A DNA stretch of 64,000 nucleotides, from the NCBI GenBank assembly GCA_020636095.1, contig JACJYN010000008.1, forward strand, positions 62,001 through 126,000. Reading direction: 5' to 3'. The notes under the pieces were generated by a model, which worked only from the letters and a program-made list of their open reading frames with translations, had not been told where the DNA came from and searched no databases. Source of the DNA: Lewinellaceae bacterium (GTDB lineage: Bacteria; Bacteroidota; Bacteroidia; Chitinophagales; Saprospiraceae). Both the position numbers and the translations under genes were made by a program. Positions 46,711 through 54,673 of this stretch are shown here, in pieces (the stretch's first letter is position 1; each line of letters begins with the position of its first letter).

Positions 46711-47271
46711 ATGGATAAGAATCATAACCACCCCACCCAGTTGGCCACCCTTGGCGGCGGCTGCTTCTGGTGCACCGAAGCCGTCTTCCAGGAAGTACAA
46801 GGCGTTGTTTCCGTCACCTCCGGCTATTCCGGCGGCACCCCGGAAACGGCGGATTATGAATTGGTGTGCTCCGGAACCACCCGGCACGCAGAAGTCGTAC
46901 AGGTCGAATTCGACCCGGCAGTGATCTCTTACGAAGACATCCTCGAAATCTTCTGGGCCACCCACGACCCAACAACGCTTAACCGACAGGGCAACGACAC
47001 CGGCCCGCAGTACCGCTCCGTGATCTTTTACCACAGCGAAACACAAAAGGCTGCCGCCGAACGCTCCAAAGCCGAAGTAGCCCCGAAGATCTGGGGCCGC
47101 CCCATCGTCACCGAAATCAGCCCCTTTGAGGAATTCTTTCCGGCAGAAGACTACCATCAGGAGTACTATCAAAACGTAGGCAACCGCAACCCGTACTGCA
47201 CTTTTGTCATTACACCCAAGGTGCAGAAGTTTAGAAAAAATTTCAAGGACAAATTGAAGGCGAAAGCCTGA
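46711..47271 (+). CDS. msrA: Peptide-methionine (S)-S-oxide reductase MsrA
   Basis: 186 residues from the ATG at 46711. The catalytic Cys is in TLGGGCFWCTEAVFQEVQGV. GYSGGTPETADYELVCSGTT, HAEVVQVEFDPAVISYEDIL, FWATHDPTTLNRQGNDTGPQ and YRSVIFYHSETQ are MsrA signatures. There is no MsrB fusion and no signal peptide, so it acts in the cytoplasm, repairing oxidised methionine. Confidence 0.97.
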   Translation: MDKNHNHPTQLATLGGGCFWCTEAVFQEVQGVVSVTSGYSGGTPETADYELVCSGTTRHAEVVQVEFDPAVISYEDILEIFWATHDPTTLNRQGNDTGPQYRSVIFYHSETQKAAAERSKAEVAPKIWGRPIVTEISPFEEFFPAEDYHQEYYQNVGNRNPYCTFVITPKVQKFRKNFKDKLKAKA

Positions 47272-47299
47272 GCAGAACGCTACCCGGCAGGAAAAACTT

Positions 47300-47345
47300 G
47301 GAAACGCATTGAAATATTCTTTAGCCAGGTATTTCAATGCATTCC
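47300..47345. terminator. Hairpin after msrA
   Basis: A perfect 11-bp stem, GCATTGAAATA (47306-47316) with TATTTCAATGC (47330-47340), extends through GGAA/TTCC with a small bulge. It lies 28 bases after the msrA stop. No T-run follows, so termination is plausible but not certain. Confidence 0.55.
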
Positions 47346-47475
47346 ACCCACCGTTTCTACCCACTGCGAACTAACTTCCCTGTTCCCGGCCTATCAAATG
47401 CAAGTACATGCGTACACACATACCCACAACCTTTTCCGCCCGTTTCACCGCTCTCCCCTCTTTGCCTGGCATTTC

Positions 47476-47506
47476 TTTGGAAATATGAAAATATCTAGTA
47501 ATTTCG
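47476..47506 (+). promoter_or_regulatory. Promoter of the transhydrogenase operon
   Basis: TTTG (47476-47479), 19 bases, then TAATTTCG (47499-47506), one mismatch from the Bacteroidota TTTG-N19-TAnnTTTG consensus. It ends 28 bases before the pntAA start codon. This is the best complete promoter in the window. Confidence 0.65.
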
Positions 47507-47534
47507 GGCGAACAAAAAACAGAAGCATTCAAAT

Positions 47535-48623
47535 ATGAAGCTTGCCATCCCCAGGGAGCTTGAGGATACACGCATTGCGATGGTTCCTGAAGTTGCCGAA
47601 AAAGCAAAGGCCCTAGGCCTTGAAATCCTCATCGAAGAAGGCGCCGGGGCTTCTTCTTTCTACTCTGACCAAGATTATGCATCAGTAGCCACCGTAACGA
47701 CCCGGGAAAAATTGCTTTCCGAGGCGGACATACTGCTGAGCATCAACCCGCTTTCCGATGAGGAGTACAAAAAGCTGAAGAAAGACGCCGTCGTCATTTC
47801 ACAGTTCCAGCCCTTTCTTTACCCGGAGGTCACTGAAAAGCTTCGCGGTATGAACCTGCGCGGCATCAGCCTGGATATGATCCCGCGCACTACGCTGGCG
47901 CAGGCGATGGACGTGCTCTCCTCTATGGCCTCTATTGCCGGCTACAAGGCGGTGCTGGAGGCAGCCCGCCATCTGCCGCGTTATTTCCCCATGATGATCA
48001 CTGCCGCCGGTAGTATCCGCCCTGCCAAAGTGCTGGTGCTGGGCGCCGGCGTGGCGGGCCTGCAGGCCATTGCCACCGCCAAACGGCTGGGCTCTATGGT
48101 AGAAGCCTCCGATACGCGGCTGGCCGCCAAGGAAGAAGTCATGAGTTTAGGTGGAAAGTTTATCGAAGTGGAAGGCGCCCGGGAGGACAAAGATGCCGGG
48201 GGGTATGCGGTAGCGCAGAGCAAAGAATTTCTGGAGCGGCAACGTATAGAAGTGCAAAACCGCGCTATGAAGTCCGATGTGATCATTACCACTGCTCAGG
48301 TGCGCGGCCGCAAGGCGCCCATGCTGGTGCCAAAAGAAACGGTGGAACAAATGAGGCCCGGCTCGGTCATCGTCGACCTGGCGGCCTCTACCGGCGGCAA
48401 TTGTGAATTGACCAAAGACAACGAGATCGTTGTCCACAACGGAGTGACCATCATCGGCAATTCCAACCTGGCCGGACTGATGCCGCAAGACGCCAGCCTG
48501 CTCTACGCCAACAACGTGCTCAACTTTCTGAAAATACTCGTCAAGGATGGAGCGCTGACGCTCGACATGGGCAACGAGATCATCAGAGGGGCCTTCTTTA
48601 CTGCGGAGGCCGAGGGCCAGTAA
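47535..48623 (+). CDS. pntAA: Proton-translocating NAD(P) transhydrogenase, NAD-binding alpha-1 subunit
   Basis: 362 residues, matching the soluble NAD(H)-binding domain I of three-subunit enzymes. AIPRELEDTRIAMVPEVAEK starts the alanine dehydrogenase/PNT N-terminal domain, and the nucleotide loop is VLVLGAGVAGLQAIATAKRL. RQRIEVQNRAMKSDVIITTA-like sequence, VIVDLAASTGGNCELTKDNE and VTIIGNSNLAGLMPQDASLL close the fold. With the next two genes it forms the membrane enzyme that couples the proton gradient to NADPH formation. An intercistronic hairpin (GCCGGC-AGGG-GCCGGC, 48633-48648) lies before the next gene. Confidence 0.96.
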   Translation: MKLAIPRELEDTRIAMVPEVAEKAKALGLEILIEEGAGASSFYSDQDYASVATVTTREKLLSEADILLSINPLSDEEYKKLKKDAVVISQFQPFLYPEVTEKLRGMNLRGISLDMIPRTTLAQAMDVLSSMASIAGYKAVLEAARHLPRYFPMMITAAGSIRPAKVLVLGAGVAGLQAIATAKRLGSMVEASDTRLAAKEEVMSLGGKFIEVEGAREDKDAGGYAVAQSKEFLERQRIEVQNRAMKSDVIITTAQVRGRKAPMLVPKETVEQMRPGSVIVDLAASTGGNCELTKDNEIVVHNGVTIIGNSNLAGLMPQDASLLYANNVLNFLKILVKDGALTLDMGNEIIRGAFFTAEAEGQ

Positions 48624-48688
48624 TCCTAAGCTGCCGGCAGGGGCCGGCCACGAGACAATATTTATCGCAAATAAAAATAACAAGCGGC

Positions 48689-49003
48689 ATGGATGGTTTC
48701 ATTCAGTTTTTCGAAGACTACCAATTACTCATCTACCTGCTGATTTTCACGATCATTCTCGGCTTCGAAGTCATTTCCAAGGTGCCTACCGTTCTGCACA
48801 CCCCTTTGATGTCGGGCGCCAACGCTATTAGCGGCGTAGTCGTGATCGGGGGTATTCTGCTGGTGCGGCAGGCGGAAGCGGGAGATTACTTCTCCCTCAG
48901 CCTCGGCCTGCTCGGTATTATAATGGGCATGGTCAACGCTACCGGCGGCTTCGCCGTGACAGACCGTATGCTGGAAATGTTCAAGAAGAAAAAGAAGAAA
49001 TAA
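48689..49003 (+). CDS. pntAB: NAD(P) transhydrogenase membrane alpha-2 subunit
   Basis: 104 residues with three or four TM helices. FEVISKVPTVLHTPLMSGAN and AISGVVVIGGILLV, followed by GLLGIIMGMVNATGGFAVTD and RMLEMFKKKKKK, are the standard signature of the small transmembrane part of PntA. It ends with a Lys tail. The next gene starts 3 bp later, so the three are co-translated. Confidence 0.96.
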   Translation: MDGFIQFFEDYQLLIYLLIFTIILGFEVISKVPTVLHTPLMSGANAISGVVVIGGILLVRQAEAGDYFSLSLGLLGIIMGMVNATGGFAVTDRMLEMFKKKKKK

Positions 49004-49006
49004 GCC

Positions 49007-49915
49007 ATGGATATCAAATTCCTGACAGACATAGGTTTTCTGATCGGTTCGGTAGGCTTCGTATGGGGCCTTAAACTGCTCAGTTCACCCGACAGCGCCC
49101 GCCGGGGCAATACCATCGCCAGTATTGGCATGGGGGCGGCTATCATCTCGATTATTTTCGCCCCGCTGGACCAGGGCGACAACAACTACCCCTGGGTAAT
49201 TGCCGGCCTGGCTATCGGCGCCATTATCGGTTACCTCATGGCCATGAGGGTAAAAATGACCGCCATGCCGCAGATGGTTTCCATCTTCAACGGCCTGGGC
49301 GGCGCCTGCGCAGTGCTCATCGGCATGGTCGAATTACGGCATTTCTACACAGGCGCCAGCGCCATGTCCGGCGGCCAGATCGCCATCTCCCTTTCCGCCC
49401 TGTTCATTGGGGGGATCGCCTTTACCGGCAGTTTGCTGGCCTGGTTTAAACTGGAAGACTGGCTCAGGGACAATGCCCTGATCCTGCCCAAACACTCCAT
49501 TTTTAACATGGCCTTGCTGGTTGTCATCCTGGCCATGGGTATATATATATACGTTCAGAATATAGACGCCGGCATCGGCCTGGCCGCCATCTTTATGATC
49601 CTGGCACTGGTGTACGGCGTATCTTTCGTCGTCCCTATCGGCGGCGCCGATATGCCGGTGGTCATCTCATTGCTCAACTCTTTCTCGGGGCTGTCCGCCG
49701 CTTCCGCAGGCCTGATCTACGGCAACAACTTCATGCTGGTGGGCGGCATCCTGGTAGGCGCCTCCGGCACCATTCTTACGGTGCTTATGTGCAACGCCAT
49801 GAACCGCTCTTTGCTCAACGTGCTCATCGGCGGTTTCGGCGGAGGGGCGGCCGGCGCTTCCAAAGGGGCCGTTGGCGGGCAGGTGGTAAAGAGGTTACCC
49901 TCAACGACGCGGTAA
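49007..49915 (+). CDS. pntB: NAD(P) transhydrogenase beta subunit, N-terminal part (frameshifted)
   Basis: 302 residues as read. Residues 1-~295 are the membrane domain (LTDIGFLIGSVGFVWGLKLL, MPQMVSIFNGLGGACAVLIG, GGADMPVVISLLNSFSGLSA, LNVLIGGFGG). After GAVGGQVVK the frame departs from the family and hits a stop at 49913. The next frame encodes the expected EVTLNDAVIQLYYSSSVMIV, so one base is missing near 49890 (GGTAAAGAGG should read GGTAAAAGAGG). A second single-base insertion near 49960 returns to the first frame and leads into the C-terminal part at 49970. If the breaks are sequence errors, the intact gene is 49007-50413. Confidence 0.93.
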   Translation: MDIKFLTDIGFLIGSVGFVWGLKLLSSPDSARRGNTIASIGMGAAIISIIFAPLDQGDNNYPWVIAGLAIGAIIGYLMAMRVKMTAMPQMVSIFNGLGGACAVLIGMVELRHFYTGASAMSGGQIAISLSALFIGGIAFTGSLLAWFKLEDWLRDNALILPKHSIFNMALLVVILAMGIYIYVQNIDAGIGLAAIFMILALVYGVSFVVPIGGADMPVVISLLNSFSGLSAASAGLIYGNNFMLVGGILVGASGTILTVLMCNAMNRSLLNVLIGGFGGGAAGASKGAVGGQVVKRLPSTTR

Positions 49916-49969
49916 TTCAGCTTTACTACTCCAGCTCGGTCATGATCGTCCCGGGCTATAGTACTGGCG

Positions 49970-50413
49970 GTGGCTCAGGCGCAGAAAGTATGTAAAGAGA
50001 TCGATGATCTGCTGGAATCCAACGGTGTGGATGTGAAATACGCTATACACCCCGTCGCCGGCCGTATGCCGGGGCACATGAACGTGCTGCTGGCCGAAGC
50101 GGATGTCCCCTACCCTAAACTGCTGGACCTGGAAGACGCCAACTCCGCCCTGAAAAATACCGATATGGTGGTCATTGTCGGCGCCAACGACGTAGTCAAT
50201 CCCGCCGCCCTGGACGACCCGGGAAGCCCTATCTACGGTATGCCGGTATTGCAGGTCTGGGACGCCAAGAACGTCATCGTACTCAAAAGAAGTATGAATC
50301 CGGGATACGCCGGTATTCAGAACCCGCTGTTCTTCCACGAGAAGACCCGGATGCTCTTCGGTGATGCCAAAGCTACCCTGAGCAAGCTGGTCACCGAAAT
50401 CAAGAACTTATAG
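49970..50413 (+). CDS. pntB: NAD(P) transhydrogenase beta subunit, C-terminal NADP(H)-binding part
   Basis: 147 residues from a GTG at 49970, in the same frame as the N-terminal part. It is the NADP(H)-binding domain III: AQAQKVCKEIDDLLESNGVD, YAIHPVAGRMPGHMNVLLAE, DVPYPKLLDLEDANSALKNT, MVVIVGANDVVNPAALDDPG and IVLKRSMNPGYAGIQNPLFF are all typical. Normally this part is fused to the upstream piece through a PGYGLAVAQAQ-type segment. Here the bases between Tyr of PGY and LAVAQAQ include one extra. A separate protein is improbable because it lacks an own start context. Confidence 0.93.
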   Translation: MAQAQKVCKEIDDLLESNGVDVKYAIHPVAGRMPGHMNVLLAEADVPYPKLLDLEDANSALKNTDMVVIVGANDVVNPAALDDPGSPIYGMPVLQVWDAKNVIVLKRSMNPGYAGIQNPLFFHEKTRMLFGDAKATLSKLVTEIKNL

Positions 50414-50418
50414 ATTGT

Positions 50419-50460
50419 CAAAACGGAGGAGCTTGCTGGTTAGCCGGTTCCTCCGTTTTG
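50419..50460 (+). terminator. Terminator hairpin after pntB
   Basis: Perfect 12-bp arms CAAAACGGAGGA and TCCTCCGTTTTG enclose an 18-nt loop, 5 bases after the pntB stop. The four T's are part of the stem. Confidence 0.8.
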
Positions 50461-50578
50461 CCTCGTTGCTCATTTGTTTCATTGTTGAGCCCCCGCCGCC
50501 TTCCCTGTTTTTTTGTAACTATTCAACCATTCGGAGCTCGCCATTCGCTAAAACCTTCCTTAATATGAAATTTTTTTT

Positions 50579-51097
50579 TTGCCAATAGTCCTCTCCCTTT
50601 TCTCATTATCTCCCTGCCTGCTTTTCGCTCAGAAAATTGAGGTAGAAAAACGCATATCTCCGGAAGAGGCGCCGGCCCTGATACACCAGTTCCTTGAAAG
50701 GGAATATTCGGAGAAGAGCAAGGTGAAATTCTATGAAGAGCAAAACGAATCCGGCCGGTTTTTCGAGGCTAAATTTTGCTTTCAGAAAGCCCGCTACAGC
50801 GTCAAATTCAATCCGGAGGGGCAGTTGGTGGATACCGAGCGCCAGATAAGGTACAAAGAGATACCCGCCGAAGCGGCTGGCCAGATAGAAAAGCAGCTCA
50901 AAGGCCAGTTTCAGCGGCACAAGGTGGTGCGAACCCAGGAAGTTCTGGAAAACGGACAGGCCGTCGGTTACGAACTGGAAATAAAAGGCAAAAGAGAAGT
51001 CGAACTGGGGTACTTCGAAGGGCAGTTCGATTCGGAAGGGCGGCAGCAAAGCCTGCGGACGATCGAACAGCCGCCCAATGATTTTCTATTCTTTTGA
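50579..51097 (+). CDS. Secreted protein of unknown function; signal peptide broken by a T10 tract
   Basis: 172 residues as read from a TTG at 50579. The body (KIEVEKRISPEEAPALIHQF, KVKFYEEQNESGRFFEAKFC, YSVKFNPEGQLVDTERQIRY, GYELEIKGKREVELGYFEGQ) is beta-rich, with two PepSY-like halves. An ATG at 50565 followed by AAA and a run of ten T's would read MKFFFLPIVLSLFSLSPC if the run had eleven T's; as written that frame stops at TAG after seven codons. A signal peptide with this sequence is exactly what the gene needs. The next gene starts 13 bp later, so the two probably form an operon. Confidence 0.75.
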   Translation: MPIVLSLFSLSPCLLFAQKIEVEKRISPEEAPALIHQFLEREYSEKSKVKFYEEQNESGRFFEAKFCFQKARYSVKFNPEGQLVDTERQIRYKEIPAEAAGQIEKQLKGQFQRHKVVRTQEVLENGQAVGYELEIKGKREVELGYFEGQFDSEGRQQSLRTIEQPPNDFLFF

Positions 51098-51109
51098 CAA
51101 CTTGCACAA

Positions 51110-51823
51110 ATGAAGATAGTCTCAGCTTGTATCCTTCTCTTCCTGTTCCTGGCCAACCGGCCTGCCTTCAGCCAGTCTCGTTCCAGCCTCGAGCTGCTGC
51201 CCCAGCTATCCTGGAACGGCGAGTTGGGCAACCGCTGGAGCTGGTCGCTGAACACTTCCCTGGAATCCCGTCTTTCCGAAAAGACAGAAGGGCAACCCGC
51301 CACCACCTCTTTCACGCCCCATACCTTCAATTTCCAGAGCGGGCTGGCCTATCAATGGACCAGCGACCTCAGCCTGTCGGCGGGTTATCAGTTTGGCCTG
51401 CGGGACATAGACGAGGACGAGCAGGATATAGAGCACCGTCTTTTACAGCAGCTGTCCTGGGCCCAACGGTGGGGAAAATACCGAACGCGGGCCAGGGCCC
51501 GGACAGAGCAGCGCTTCTTTCGCAGTGACGACTGGCAGGTGCGCCACCGCTGGCGGCTGCGCGGCAGCCTCGACTTCCCACTGGAGGGCGAACGGCTGGA
51601 CCCCCGGGAAACCTATCTGAATGCCCAGGTTGAATGGCTGGCCAATATCTTTGAAAAGTCCTCCTCCTTCTACCCGGAAACGAGGCTCTACGCTGGCCTG
51701 GGTTGGCTGATCAACGATCATTACCGCCTCGAAAACGGTATCGAATGGCGTGGCCGCCGTATCGACGCCGAAAACAACCGCCGGCAACGGCTACTCTACC
51801 GCCTTACCTTTACGTTCCGTTGA
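51110..51823 (+). CDS. DUF2490-like outer-membrane beta-barrel protein
   Basis: 237 residues. Signal peptide ends AFSQS. The body is a series of amphipathic beta strands (LELLPQLSWNGELGNRWSWS, YQWTSDLSLSAGYQFGLRDI, HRLLQQLSWAQRWGKYRTRA, NDHYRLENGIEWRGRRIDAE) ending RLTFTFR with a terminal aromatic/basic pair, as expected for an outer-membrane barrel. It lies 13 bp after the secreted PepSY-like protein and probably works with it. Function unknown. Confidence 0.85.
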   Translation: MKIVSACILLFLFLANRPAFSQSRSSLELLPQLSWNGELGNRWSWSLNTSLESRLSEKTEGQPATTSFTPHTFNFQSGLAYQWTSDLSLSAGYQFGLRDIDEDEQDIEHRLLQQLSWAQRWGKYRTRARARTEQRFFRSDDWQVRHRWRLRGSLDFPLEGERLDPRETYLNAQVEWLANIFEKSSSFYPETRLYAGLGWLINDHYRLENGIEWRGRRIDAENNRRQRLLYRLTFTFR

Positions 51824-52173
51824 CTCTGGTTAGCTATCGTTCGATTCTTCGATTTTTTGGCTACCGTTCTAATGTTGGACAGCCTCGTACAACGTACACA
51901 CAAGGGCTCCCAATGTGTCCGTCCCTCGTACACAACCCCAGCCCATTCTGTCCAGCTTTAGGCGGATAGCCGATTTTTTTAGTCTGTTTATCGTGAAAAG
52001 GTGGCAAAGCTCCCGAATTGTTAGTAATTTGTTAAGGTTCATTTGATCTTGTACCTTTCCGCTTATTTTCTGTTTATCATGGAAAGCGTATAACCTTCAG
52101 TTTTTCAGAATCTTGTAGCCCATAAAACCGGAATCCGAAACGCTGAAGCATCACATTCAAAAAATTATTAACC
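51824..52173. other. 350-bp intergenic region
   Basis: No gene is seen. It holds the promoter listed at 52028-52059 and short GTACAACGTACACACAAGGG-like sequence near 51885-51905. Nothing else stands out. Confidence 0.4.
52028..52059 (+). promoter_or_regulatory. Promoter of the SPFH gene
   Basis: TTTG (52028-52031), 20 bases, then TACCTTTC (52052-52059), one mismatch from TAnnTTTG. It gives a 5' leader of about 108 bases before the start codon at 52174. Confidence 0.55.
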
Positions 52174-53124
52174 ATGATGGCAACCCCATTTTTTTTGTTC
52201 ATCCTGTTCTTCGGATTTATCATTCTTCTCAACGGTATCTTTACGGTGCGGCAACAATCGGCTGCGATCCTTGAACGCCTGGGCAAATTCCACAGTGTCA
52301 AGCGCTCGGGCCTGCAATTCAAAGTGCCGCTCATCGACCGCATCTCCGGCCGGGTCAGCCTTAAGGTACAACAGCTGGACGTACACGTCGAAACCAAAAC
52401 CCGGGACAACGTTTTCGTCAAATTACGGGTATCTGTGCAGTATTTTATCCTGCCGGAAAAAATCTATGACGCCTTTTACCGGCTGGAAAACTCCACGGAG
52501 CAGATTACGGCCTACATCTTTGACACCGTCAGAGCCGAGGTCCCCAAGATGAAGCTGGACGACGTTTTCGAGCGCAAAGATGATATCGCTCACGCCATTC
52601 GCCGCGAACTGGAAGAATCTATGAACGAGTATGGCTACGGCATCGTCAAGGCTTTGGTTACGGACATCGATCCCGATGCGGAAGTGAAGCACACCATGAA
52701 CCGCATCAACGCCGCCGAACGCCTGAAAGTCGCCGCTGAGTATGAAGGAGAGGCCGAGCGCATTCGCATCGTGGCCAAGGCCCGCGCCGAAGCGGAAAGC
52801 AAGCGCTTACAAGGACAGGGTATCGCCGACCAGCGCCGCGAGATCGCCCGGGGCCTGGAAGAATCGGTGGAAGTGCTGAACAACGTCGGCATCAACTCTC
52901 AGGAAGCTTCTGCGCTGATCGTCGTGACTCAACACTACGATACGCTACAAAGCATGGGGGAAAACGCCAACAGCAACCTGATCATGCTGCCGAACACGCC
53001 GTCTTCCGGTAGTGATATGCTCACGCAGATGACTGCTTCCTTCATCAGCGCTCAGAAAATGGGCGAAGAGATGAAGAAACAGACGGTGAAGCCGGTGAAA
53101 CATACGAACGGGAGTAAGCAATAA
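52174..53124 (+). CDS. SPFH/band 7 (stomatin-like) membrane protein
   Basis: 316 residues. One N-terminal TM helix (~5-25) is followed by the band 7 domain: VRQQSAAILERLGKFHSVKR, SGLQFKVPLIDRISGRVSLK, TKTRDNVFVKLRVSVQYFIL and DTVRAEVPKMKLDDVFERKD. Then comes a heptad-rich coiled coil (NAAERLKVAAEYEGEAERIR, ARAEAESKRLQGQGIADQRR). The C-terminus is TASFISAQKMGEEMKK-like and cytoplasmic. Such proteins form ring-like microdomain scaffolds and can control membrane proteases; no partner NfeD or FtsH gene is next to it. Strong family identity, exact role unknown. Confidence 0.94.
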   Translation: MMATPFFLFILFFGFIILLNGIFTVRQQSAAILERLGKFHSVKRSGLQFKVPLIDRISGRVSLKVQQLDVHVETKTRDNVFVKLRVSVQYFILPEKIYDAFYRLENSTEQITAYIFDTVRAEVPKMKLDDVFERKDDIAHAIRRELEESMNEYGYGIVKALVTDIDPDAEVKHTMNRINAAERLKVAAEYEGEAERIRIVAKARAEAESKRLQGQGIADQRREIARGLEESVEVLNNVGINSQEASALIVVTQHYDTLQSMGENANSNLIMLPNTPSSGSDMLTQMTASFISAQKMGEEMKKQTVKPVKHTNGSKQ

Positions 53125-53132
53125 TTTGAAGG

Positions 53133-53204
53133 CGGAAATGGGAAGGCGGAAGTCGGAAATGCGAACGAGAGTATGCTATTCCGACTTCCCATTTCCGATT
53201 TCCG
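53133..53204. repeat. GGAAG/CTTCC inverted repeat shared by the SPFH 3' gap and the rimO 3' end
   Basis: Left arm 53133-53160 (GGAAATGGGAAGGCGGAAGT core) pairs at about 80% with right arm 53178-53204 (CCGACTTCCCATTTCCGATT core). The right arm encodes the last residues of RimO. It sits at the meeting point of two convergent genes, so it can act as a bidirectional terminator. Confidence 0.65.
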
Positions 53205-54513
53205 ACTTTGCTATCTCCCCAATCAGGTCATAATCCATAGCATCAGTGATCTTCACCTGCGCAAAGTCCCCTACCCTCACGTAATTATTGGCGGCCGCGA
53301 CCAGCACCTCGTTGTCCACCTCCGGTGAATCCCCTTCGGTGCGGCCGATAAAGAATTCCCCCTCTTTACGATCGAATAAAACCTTAAACGTCTTGCCTAT
53401 CTTTTCCTGATTCTTGCGGAAAGAGATTTCCTGCTGTATTTCCATGATGCGGCCGGCGCGTTCTTCCTTGATTTCGGCGGGCACGTCGTCTGCCAGGCCA
53501 TGGGCGATGGTATCTTCCTCGTGGGAATACTGGAAAACCCCCAGGCGGTCGAATTCCATCTCTTCCACGAAATCGCAGAGGTCCTGGAATTCCTCTTCCG
53601 TTTCACCGGGGAAGCCCACCAGCATAGTAGTGCGCAGGCTGAGGTTGGGTATCTTTTGGCGGGCGAGTCGAACCAGCTCGGTGGTTTCTTTTCGGGTGAT
53701 CTGCCGGCGCATGCGTTCCAGTACGGCGTCGTTGGCGTGCTGCAGGGGCATGTCCAGGTAGTTGCAGATTTCGGGGCGCTCCGCCATAACGTCGAATATT
53801 TCGGTGGGGAACTTGCTGGGATAGGCGTAGTGCAGGCGGATCCATTCGATACCCTCCACATCGGCCAGGGCATGAAGCAGCTTCGGCAGTTCGCGTTTTT
53901 TGTAGATGTCGAGGCCGTAGTAAGTCAGCTCCTGAGCGATCAGCATCAGCTCCTTGACACCGAAGCGAGCCAGGTTTTTCGCCTCCTTCACCAGCTCTTC
54001 AATAGGTTTGGATACGTGCTTGCCGCGCATCAACGGGATAGCGCAGAAGGAACAGGTGCGGTTGCAACCTTCCGATATTTTCAGGTAAGCGTAATGCTGA
54101 GGGGTAGTGGTGATCCGCTCGCCGATCAGCTCGTGTTTGTAGTCGGCATTGAGCTTGGCCAGCAAGCCGGGCAGTTCCAGCGTGCCGAAGTAGGCGTCCA
54201 CCTCGGGAATCTCCTTTTCCAGGTCGTCTTTATAGCGCTGAGACAAGCAGCCGGTGACGTACAGCTTATCGATGCCACCCTGTTTTTTTACATCCGCGTA
54301 CTCCAGAATGGTATTGACCGATTCTTCCTTCGCCAGGTCGATAAAGCCGCAGGTGTTGACGATGACGATGTTGGCGTCTTCATTGCTGTCGTGCACCACC
54401 TCGTAGTCGTTGCCCCGAAGCTGAGTGATGATGTTCTCCGAGTCCACCAGGTTCTTCGAACAGCCCAGGGTGATGACGTTGACTTTATCCTGTTTGAGTG
54501 TCTTGGTTTTCAT
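53176..54513 (-). CDS. rimO: Ribosomal protein uS12 methylthiotransferase RimO
   Basis: 445 residues. The N-terminal MTTase domain has the first-cluster cysteines in TLGCSKNLVDSE, NTCGFIDLAKEE and TGCLSQRY. The radical SAM motif is CNRTCSFCAIPLMRGKHVSK. RLHYAYPSKFPTEIFDVMAE, YLDMPLQHANDAVLERMRRQ and TTMLVGFPGETEEEFQDLCD are RimO rather than MiaB features, and a TRAM domain closes the protein. It adds a methylthio group to an aspartate of S12. The last ten or so residues (AKSEIGNGKSE) look like a tail encoded by an intergenic repeat rather than conserved sequence. Confidence 0.97.
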   Translation of the reverse strand: MKTKTLKQDKVNVITLGCSKNLVDSENIITQLRGNDYEVVHDSNEDANIVIVNTCGFIDLAKEESVNTILEYADVKKQGGIDKLYVTGCLSQRYKDDLEKEIPEVDAYFGTLELPGLLAKLNADYKHELIGERITTTPQHYAYLKISEGCNRTCSFCAIPLMRGKHVSKPIEELVKEAKNLARFGVKELMLIAQELTYYGLDIYKKRELPKLLHALADVEGIEWIRLHYAYPSKFPTEIFDVMAERPEICNYLDMPLQHANDAVLERMRRQITRKETTELVRLARQKIPNLSLRTTMLVGFPGETEEEFQDLCDFVEEMEFDRLGVFQYSHEEDTIAHGLADDVPAEIKEERAGRIMEIQQEISFRKNQEKIGKTFKVLFDRKEGEFFIGRTEGDSPEVDNEVLVAAANNYVRVGDFAQVKITDAMDYDLIGEIAKSEIGNGKSE

Positions 54514-54541
54514 ATATTTCTTCCTTTATATAACAAGGCCG

Positions 54542-54549
54542 CAAAGATA
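54542..54549 (-). promoter_or_regulatory. -7 element (TATCTTTG) upstream of rimO
   Basis: The minus strand reads TATCTTTG, an exact TAnnTTTG match, 29 bases before the rimO start. No TTTG lies at the usual 19-21-base distance. Confidence 0.45.
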
Positions 54550-54673
54550 GTAAGTTGTGGCTACAAATCTTTAGCGCGATTTCGCAAACACTGAAAACAA
54601 ACTTTTAGCGTTTTAGTTATGCTGGATTAGGAAGCTGTTTGAATCTGGCTTTTAGAATGATAAAAAATCAACC

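Noticed and set aside
53500..54594. 364-codon frame antisense to rimO
   Set aside because: Shadow of rimO, whose radical SAM motif is unmistakable.
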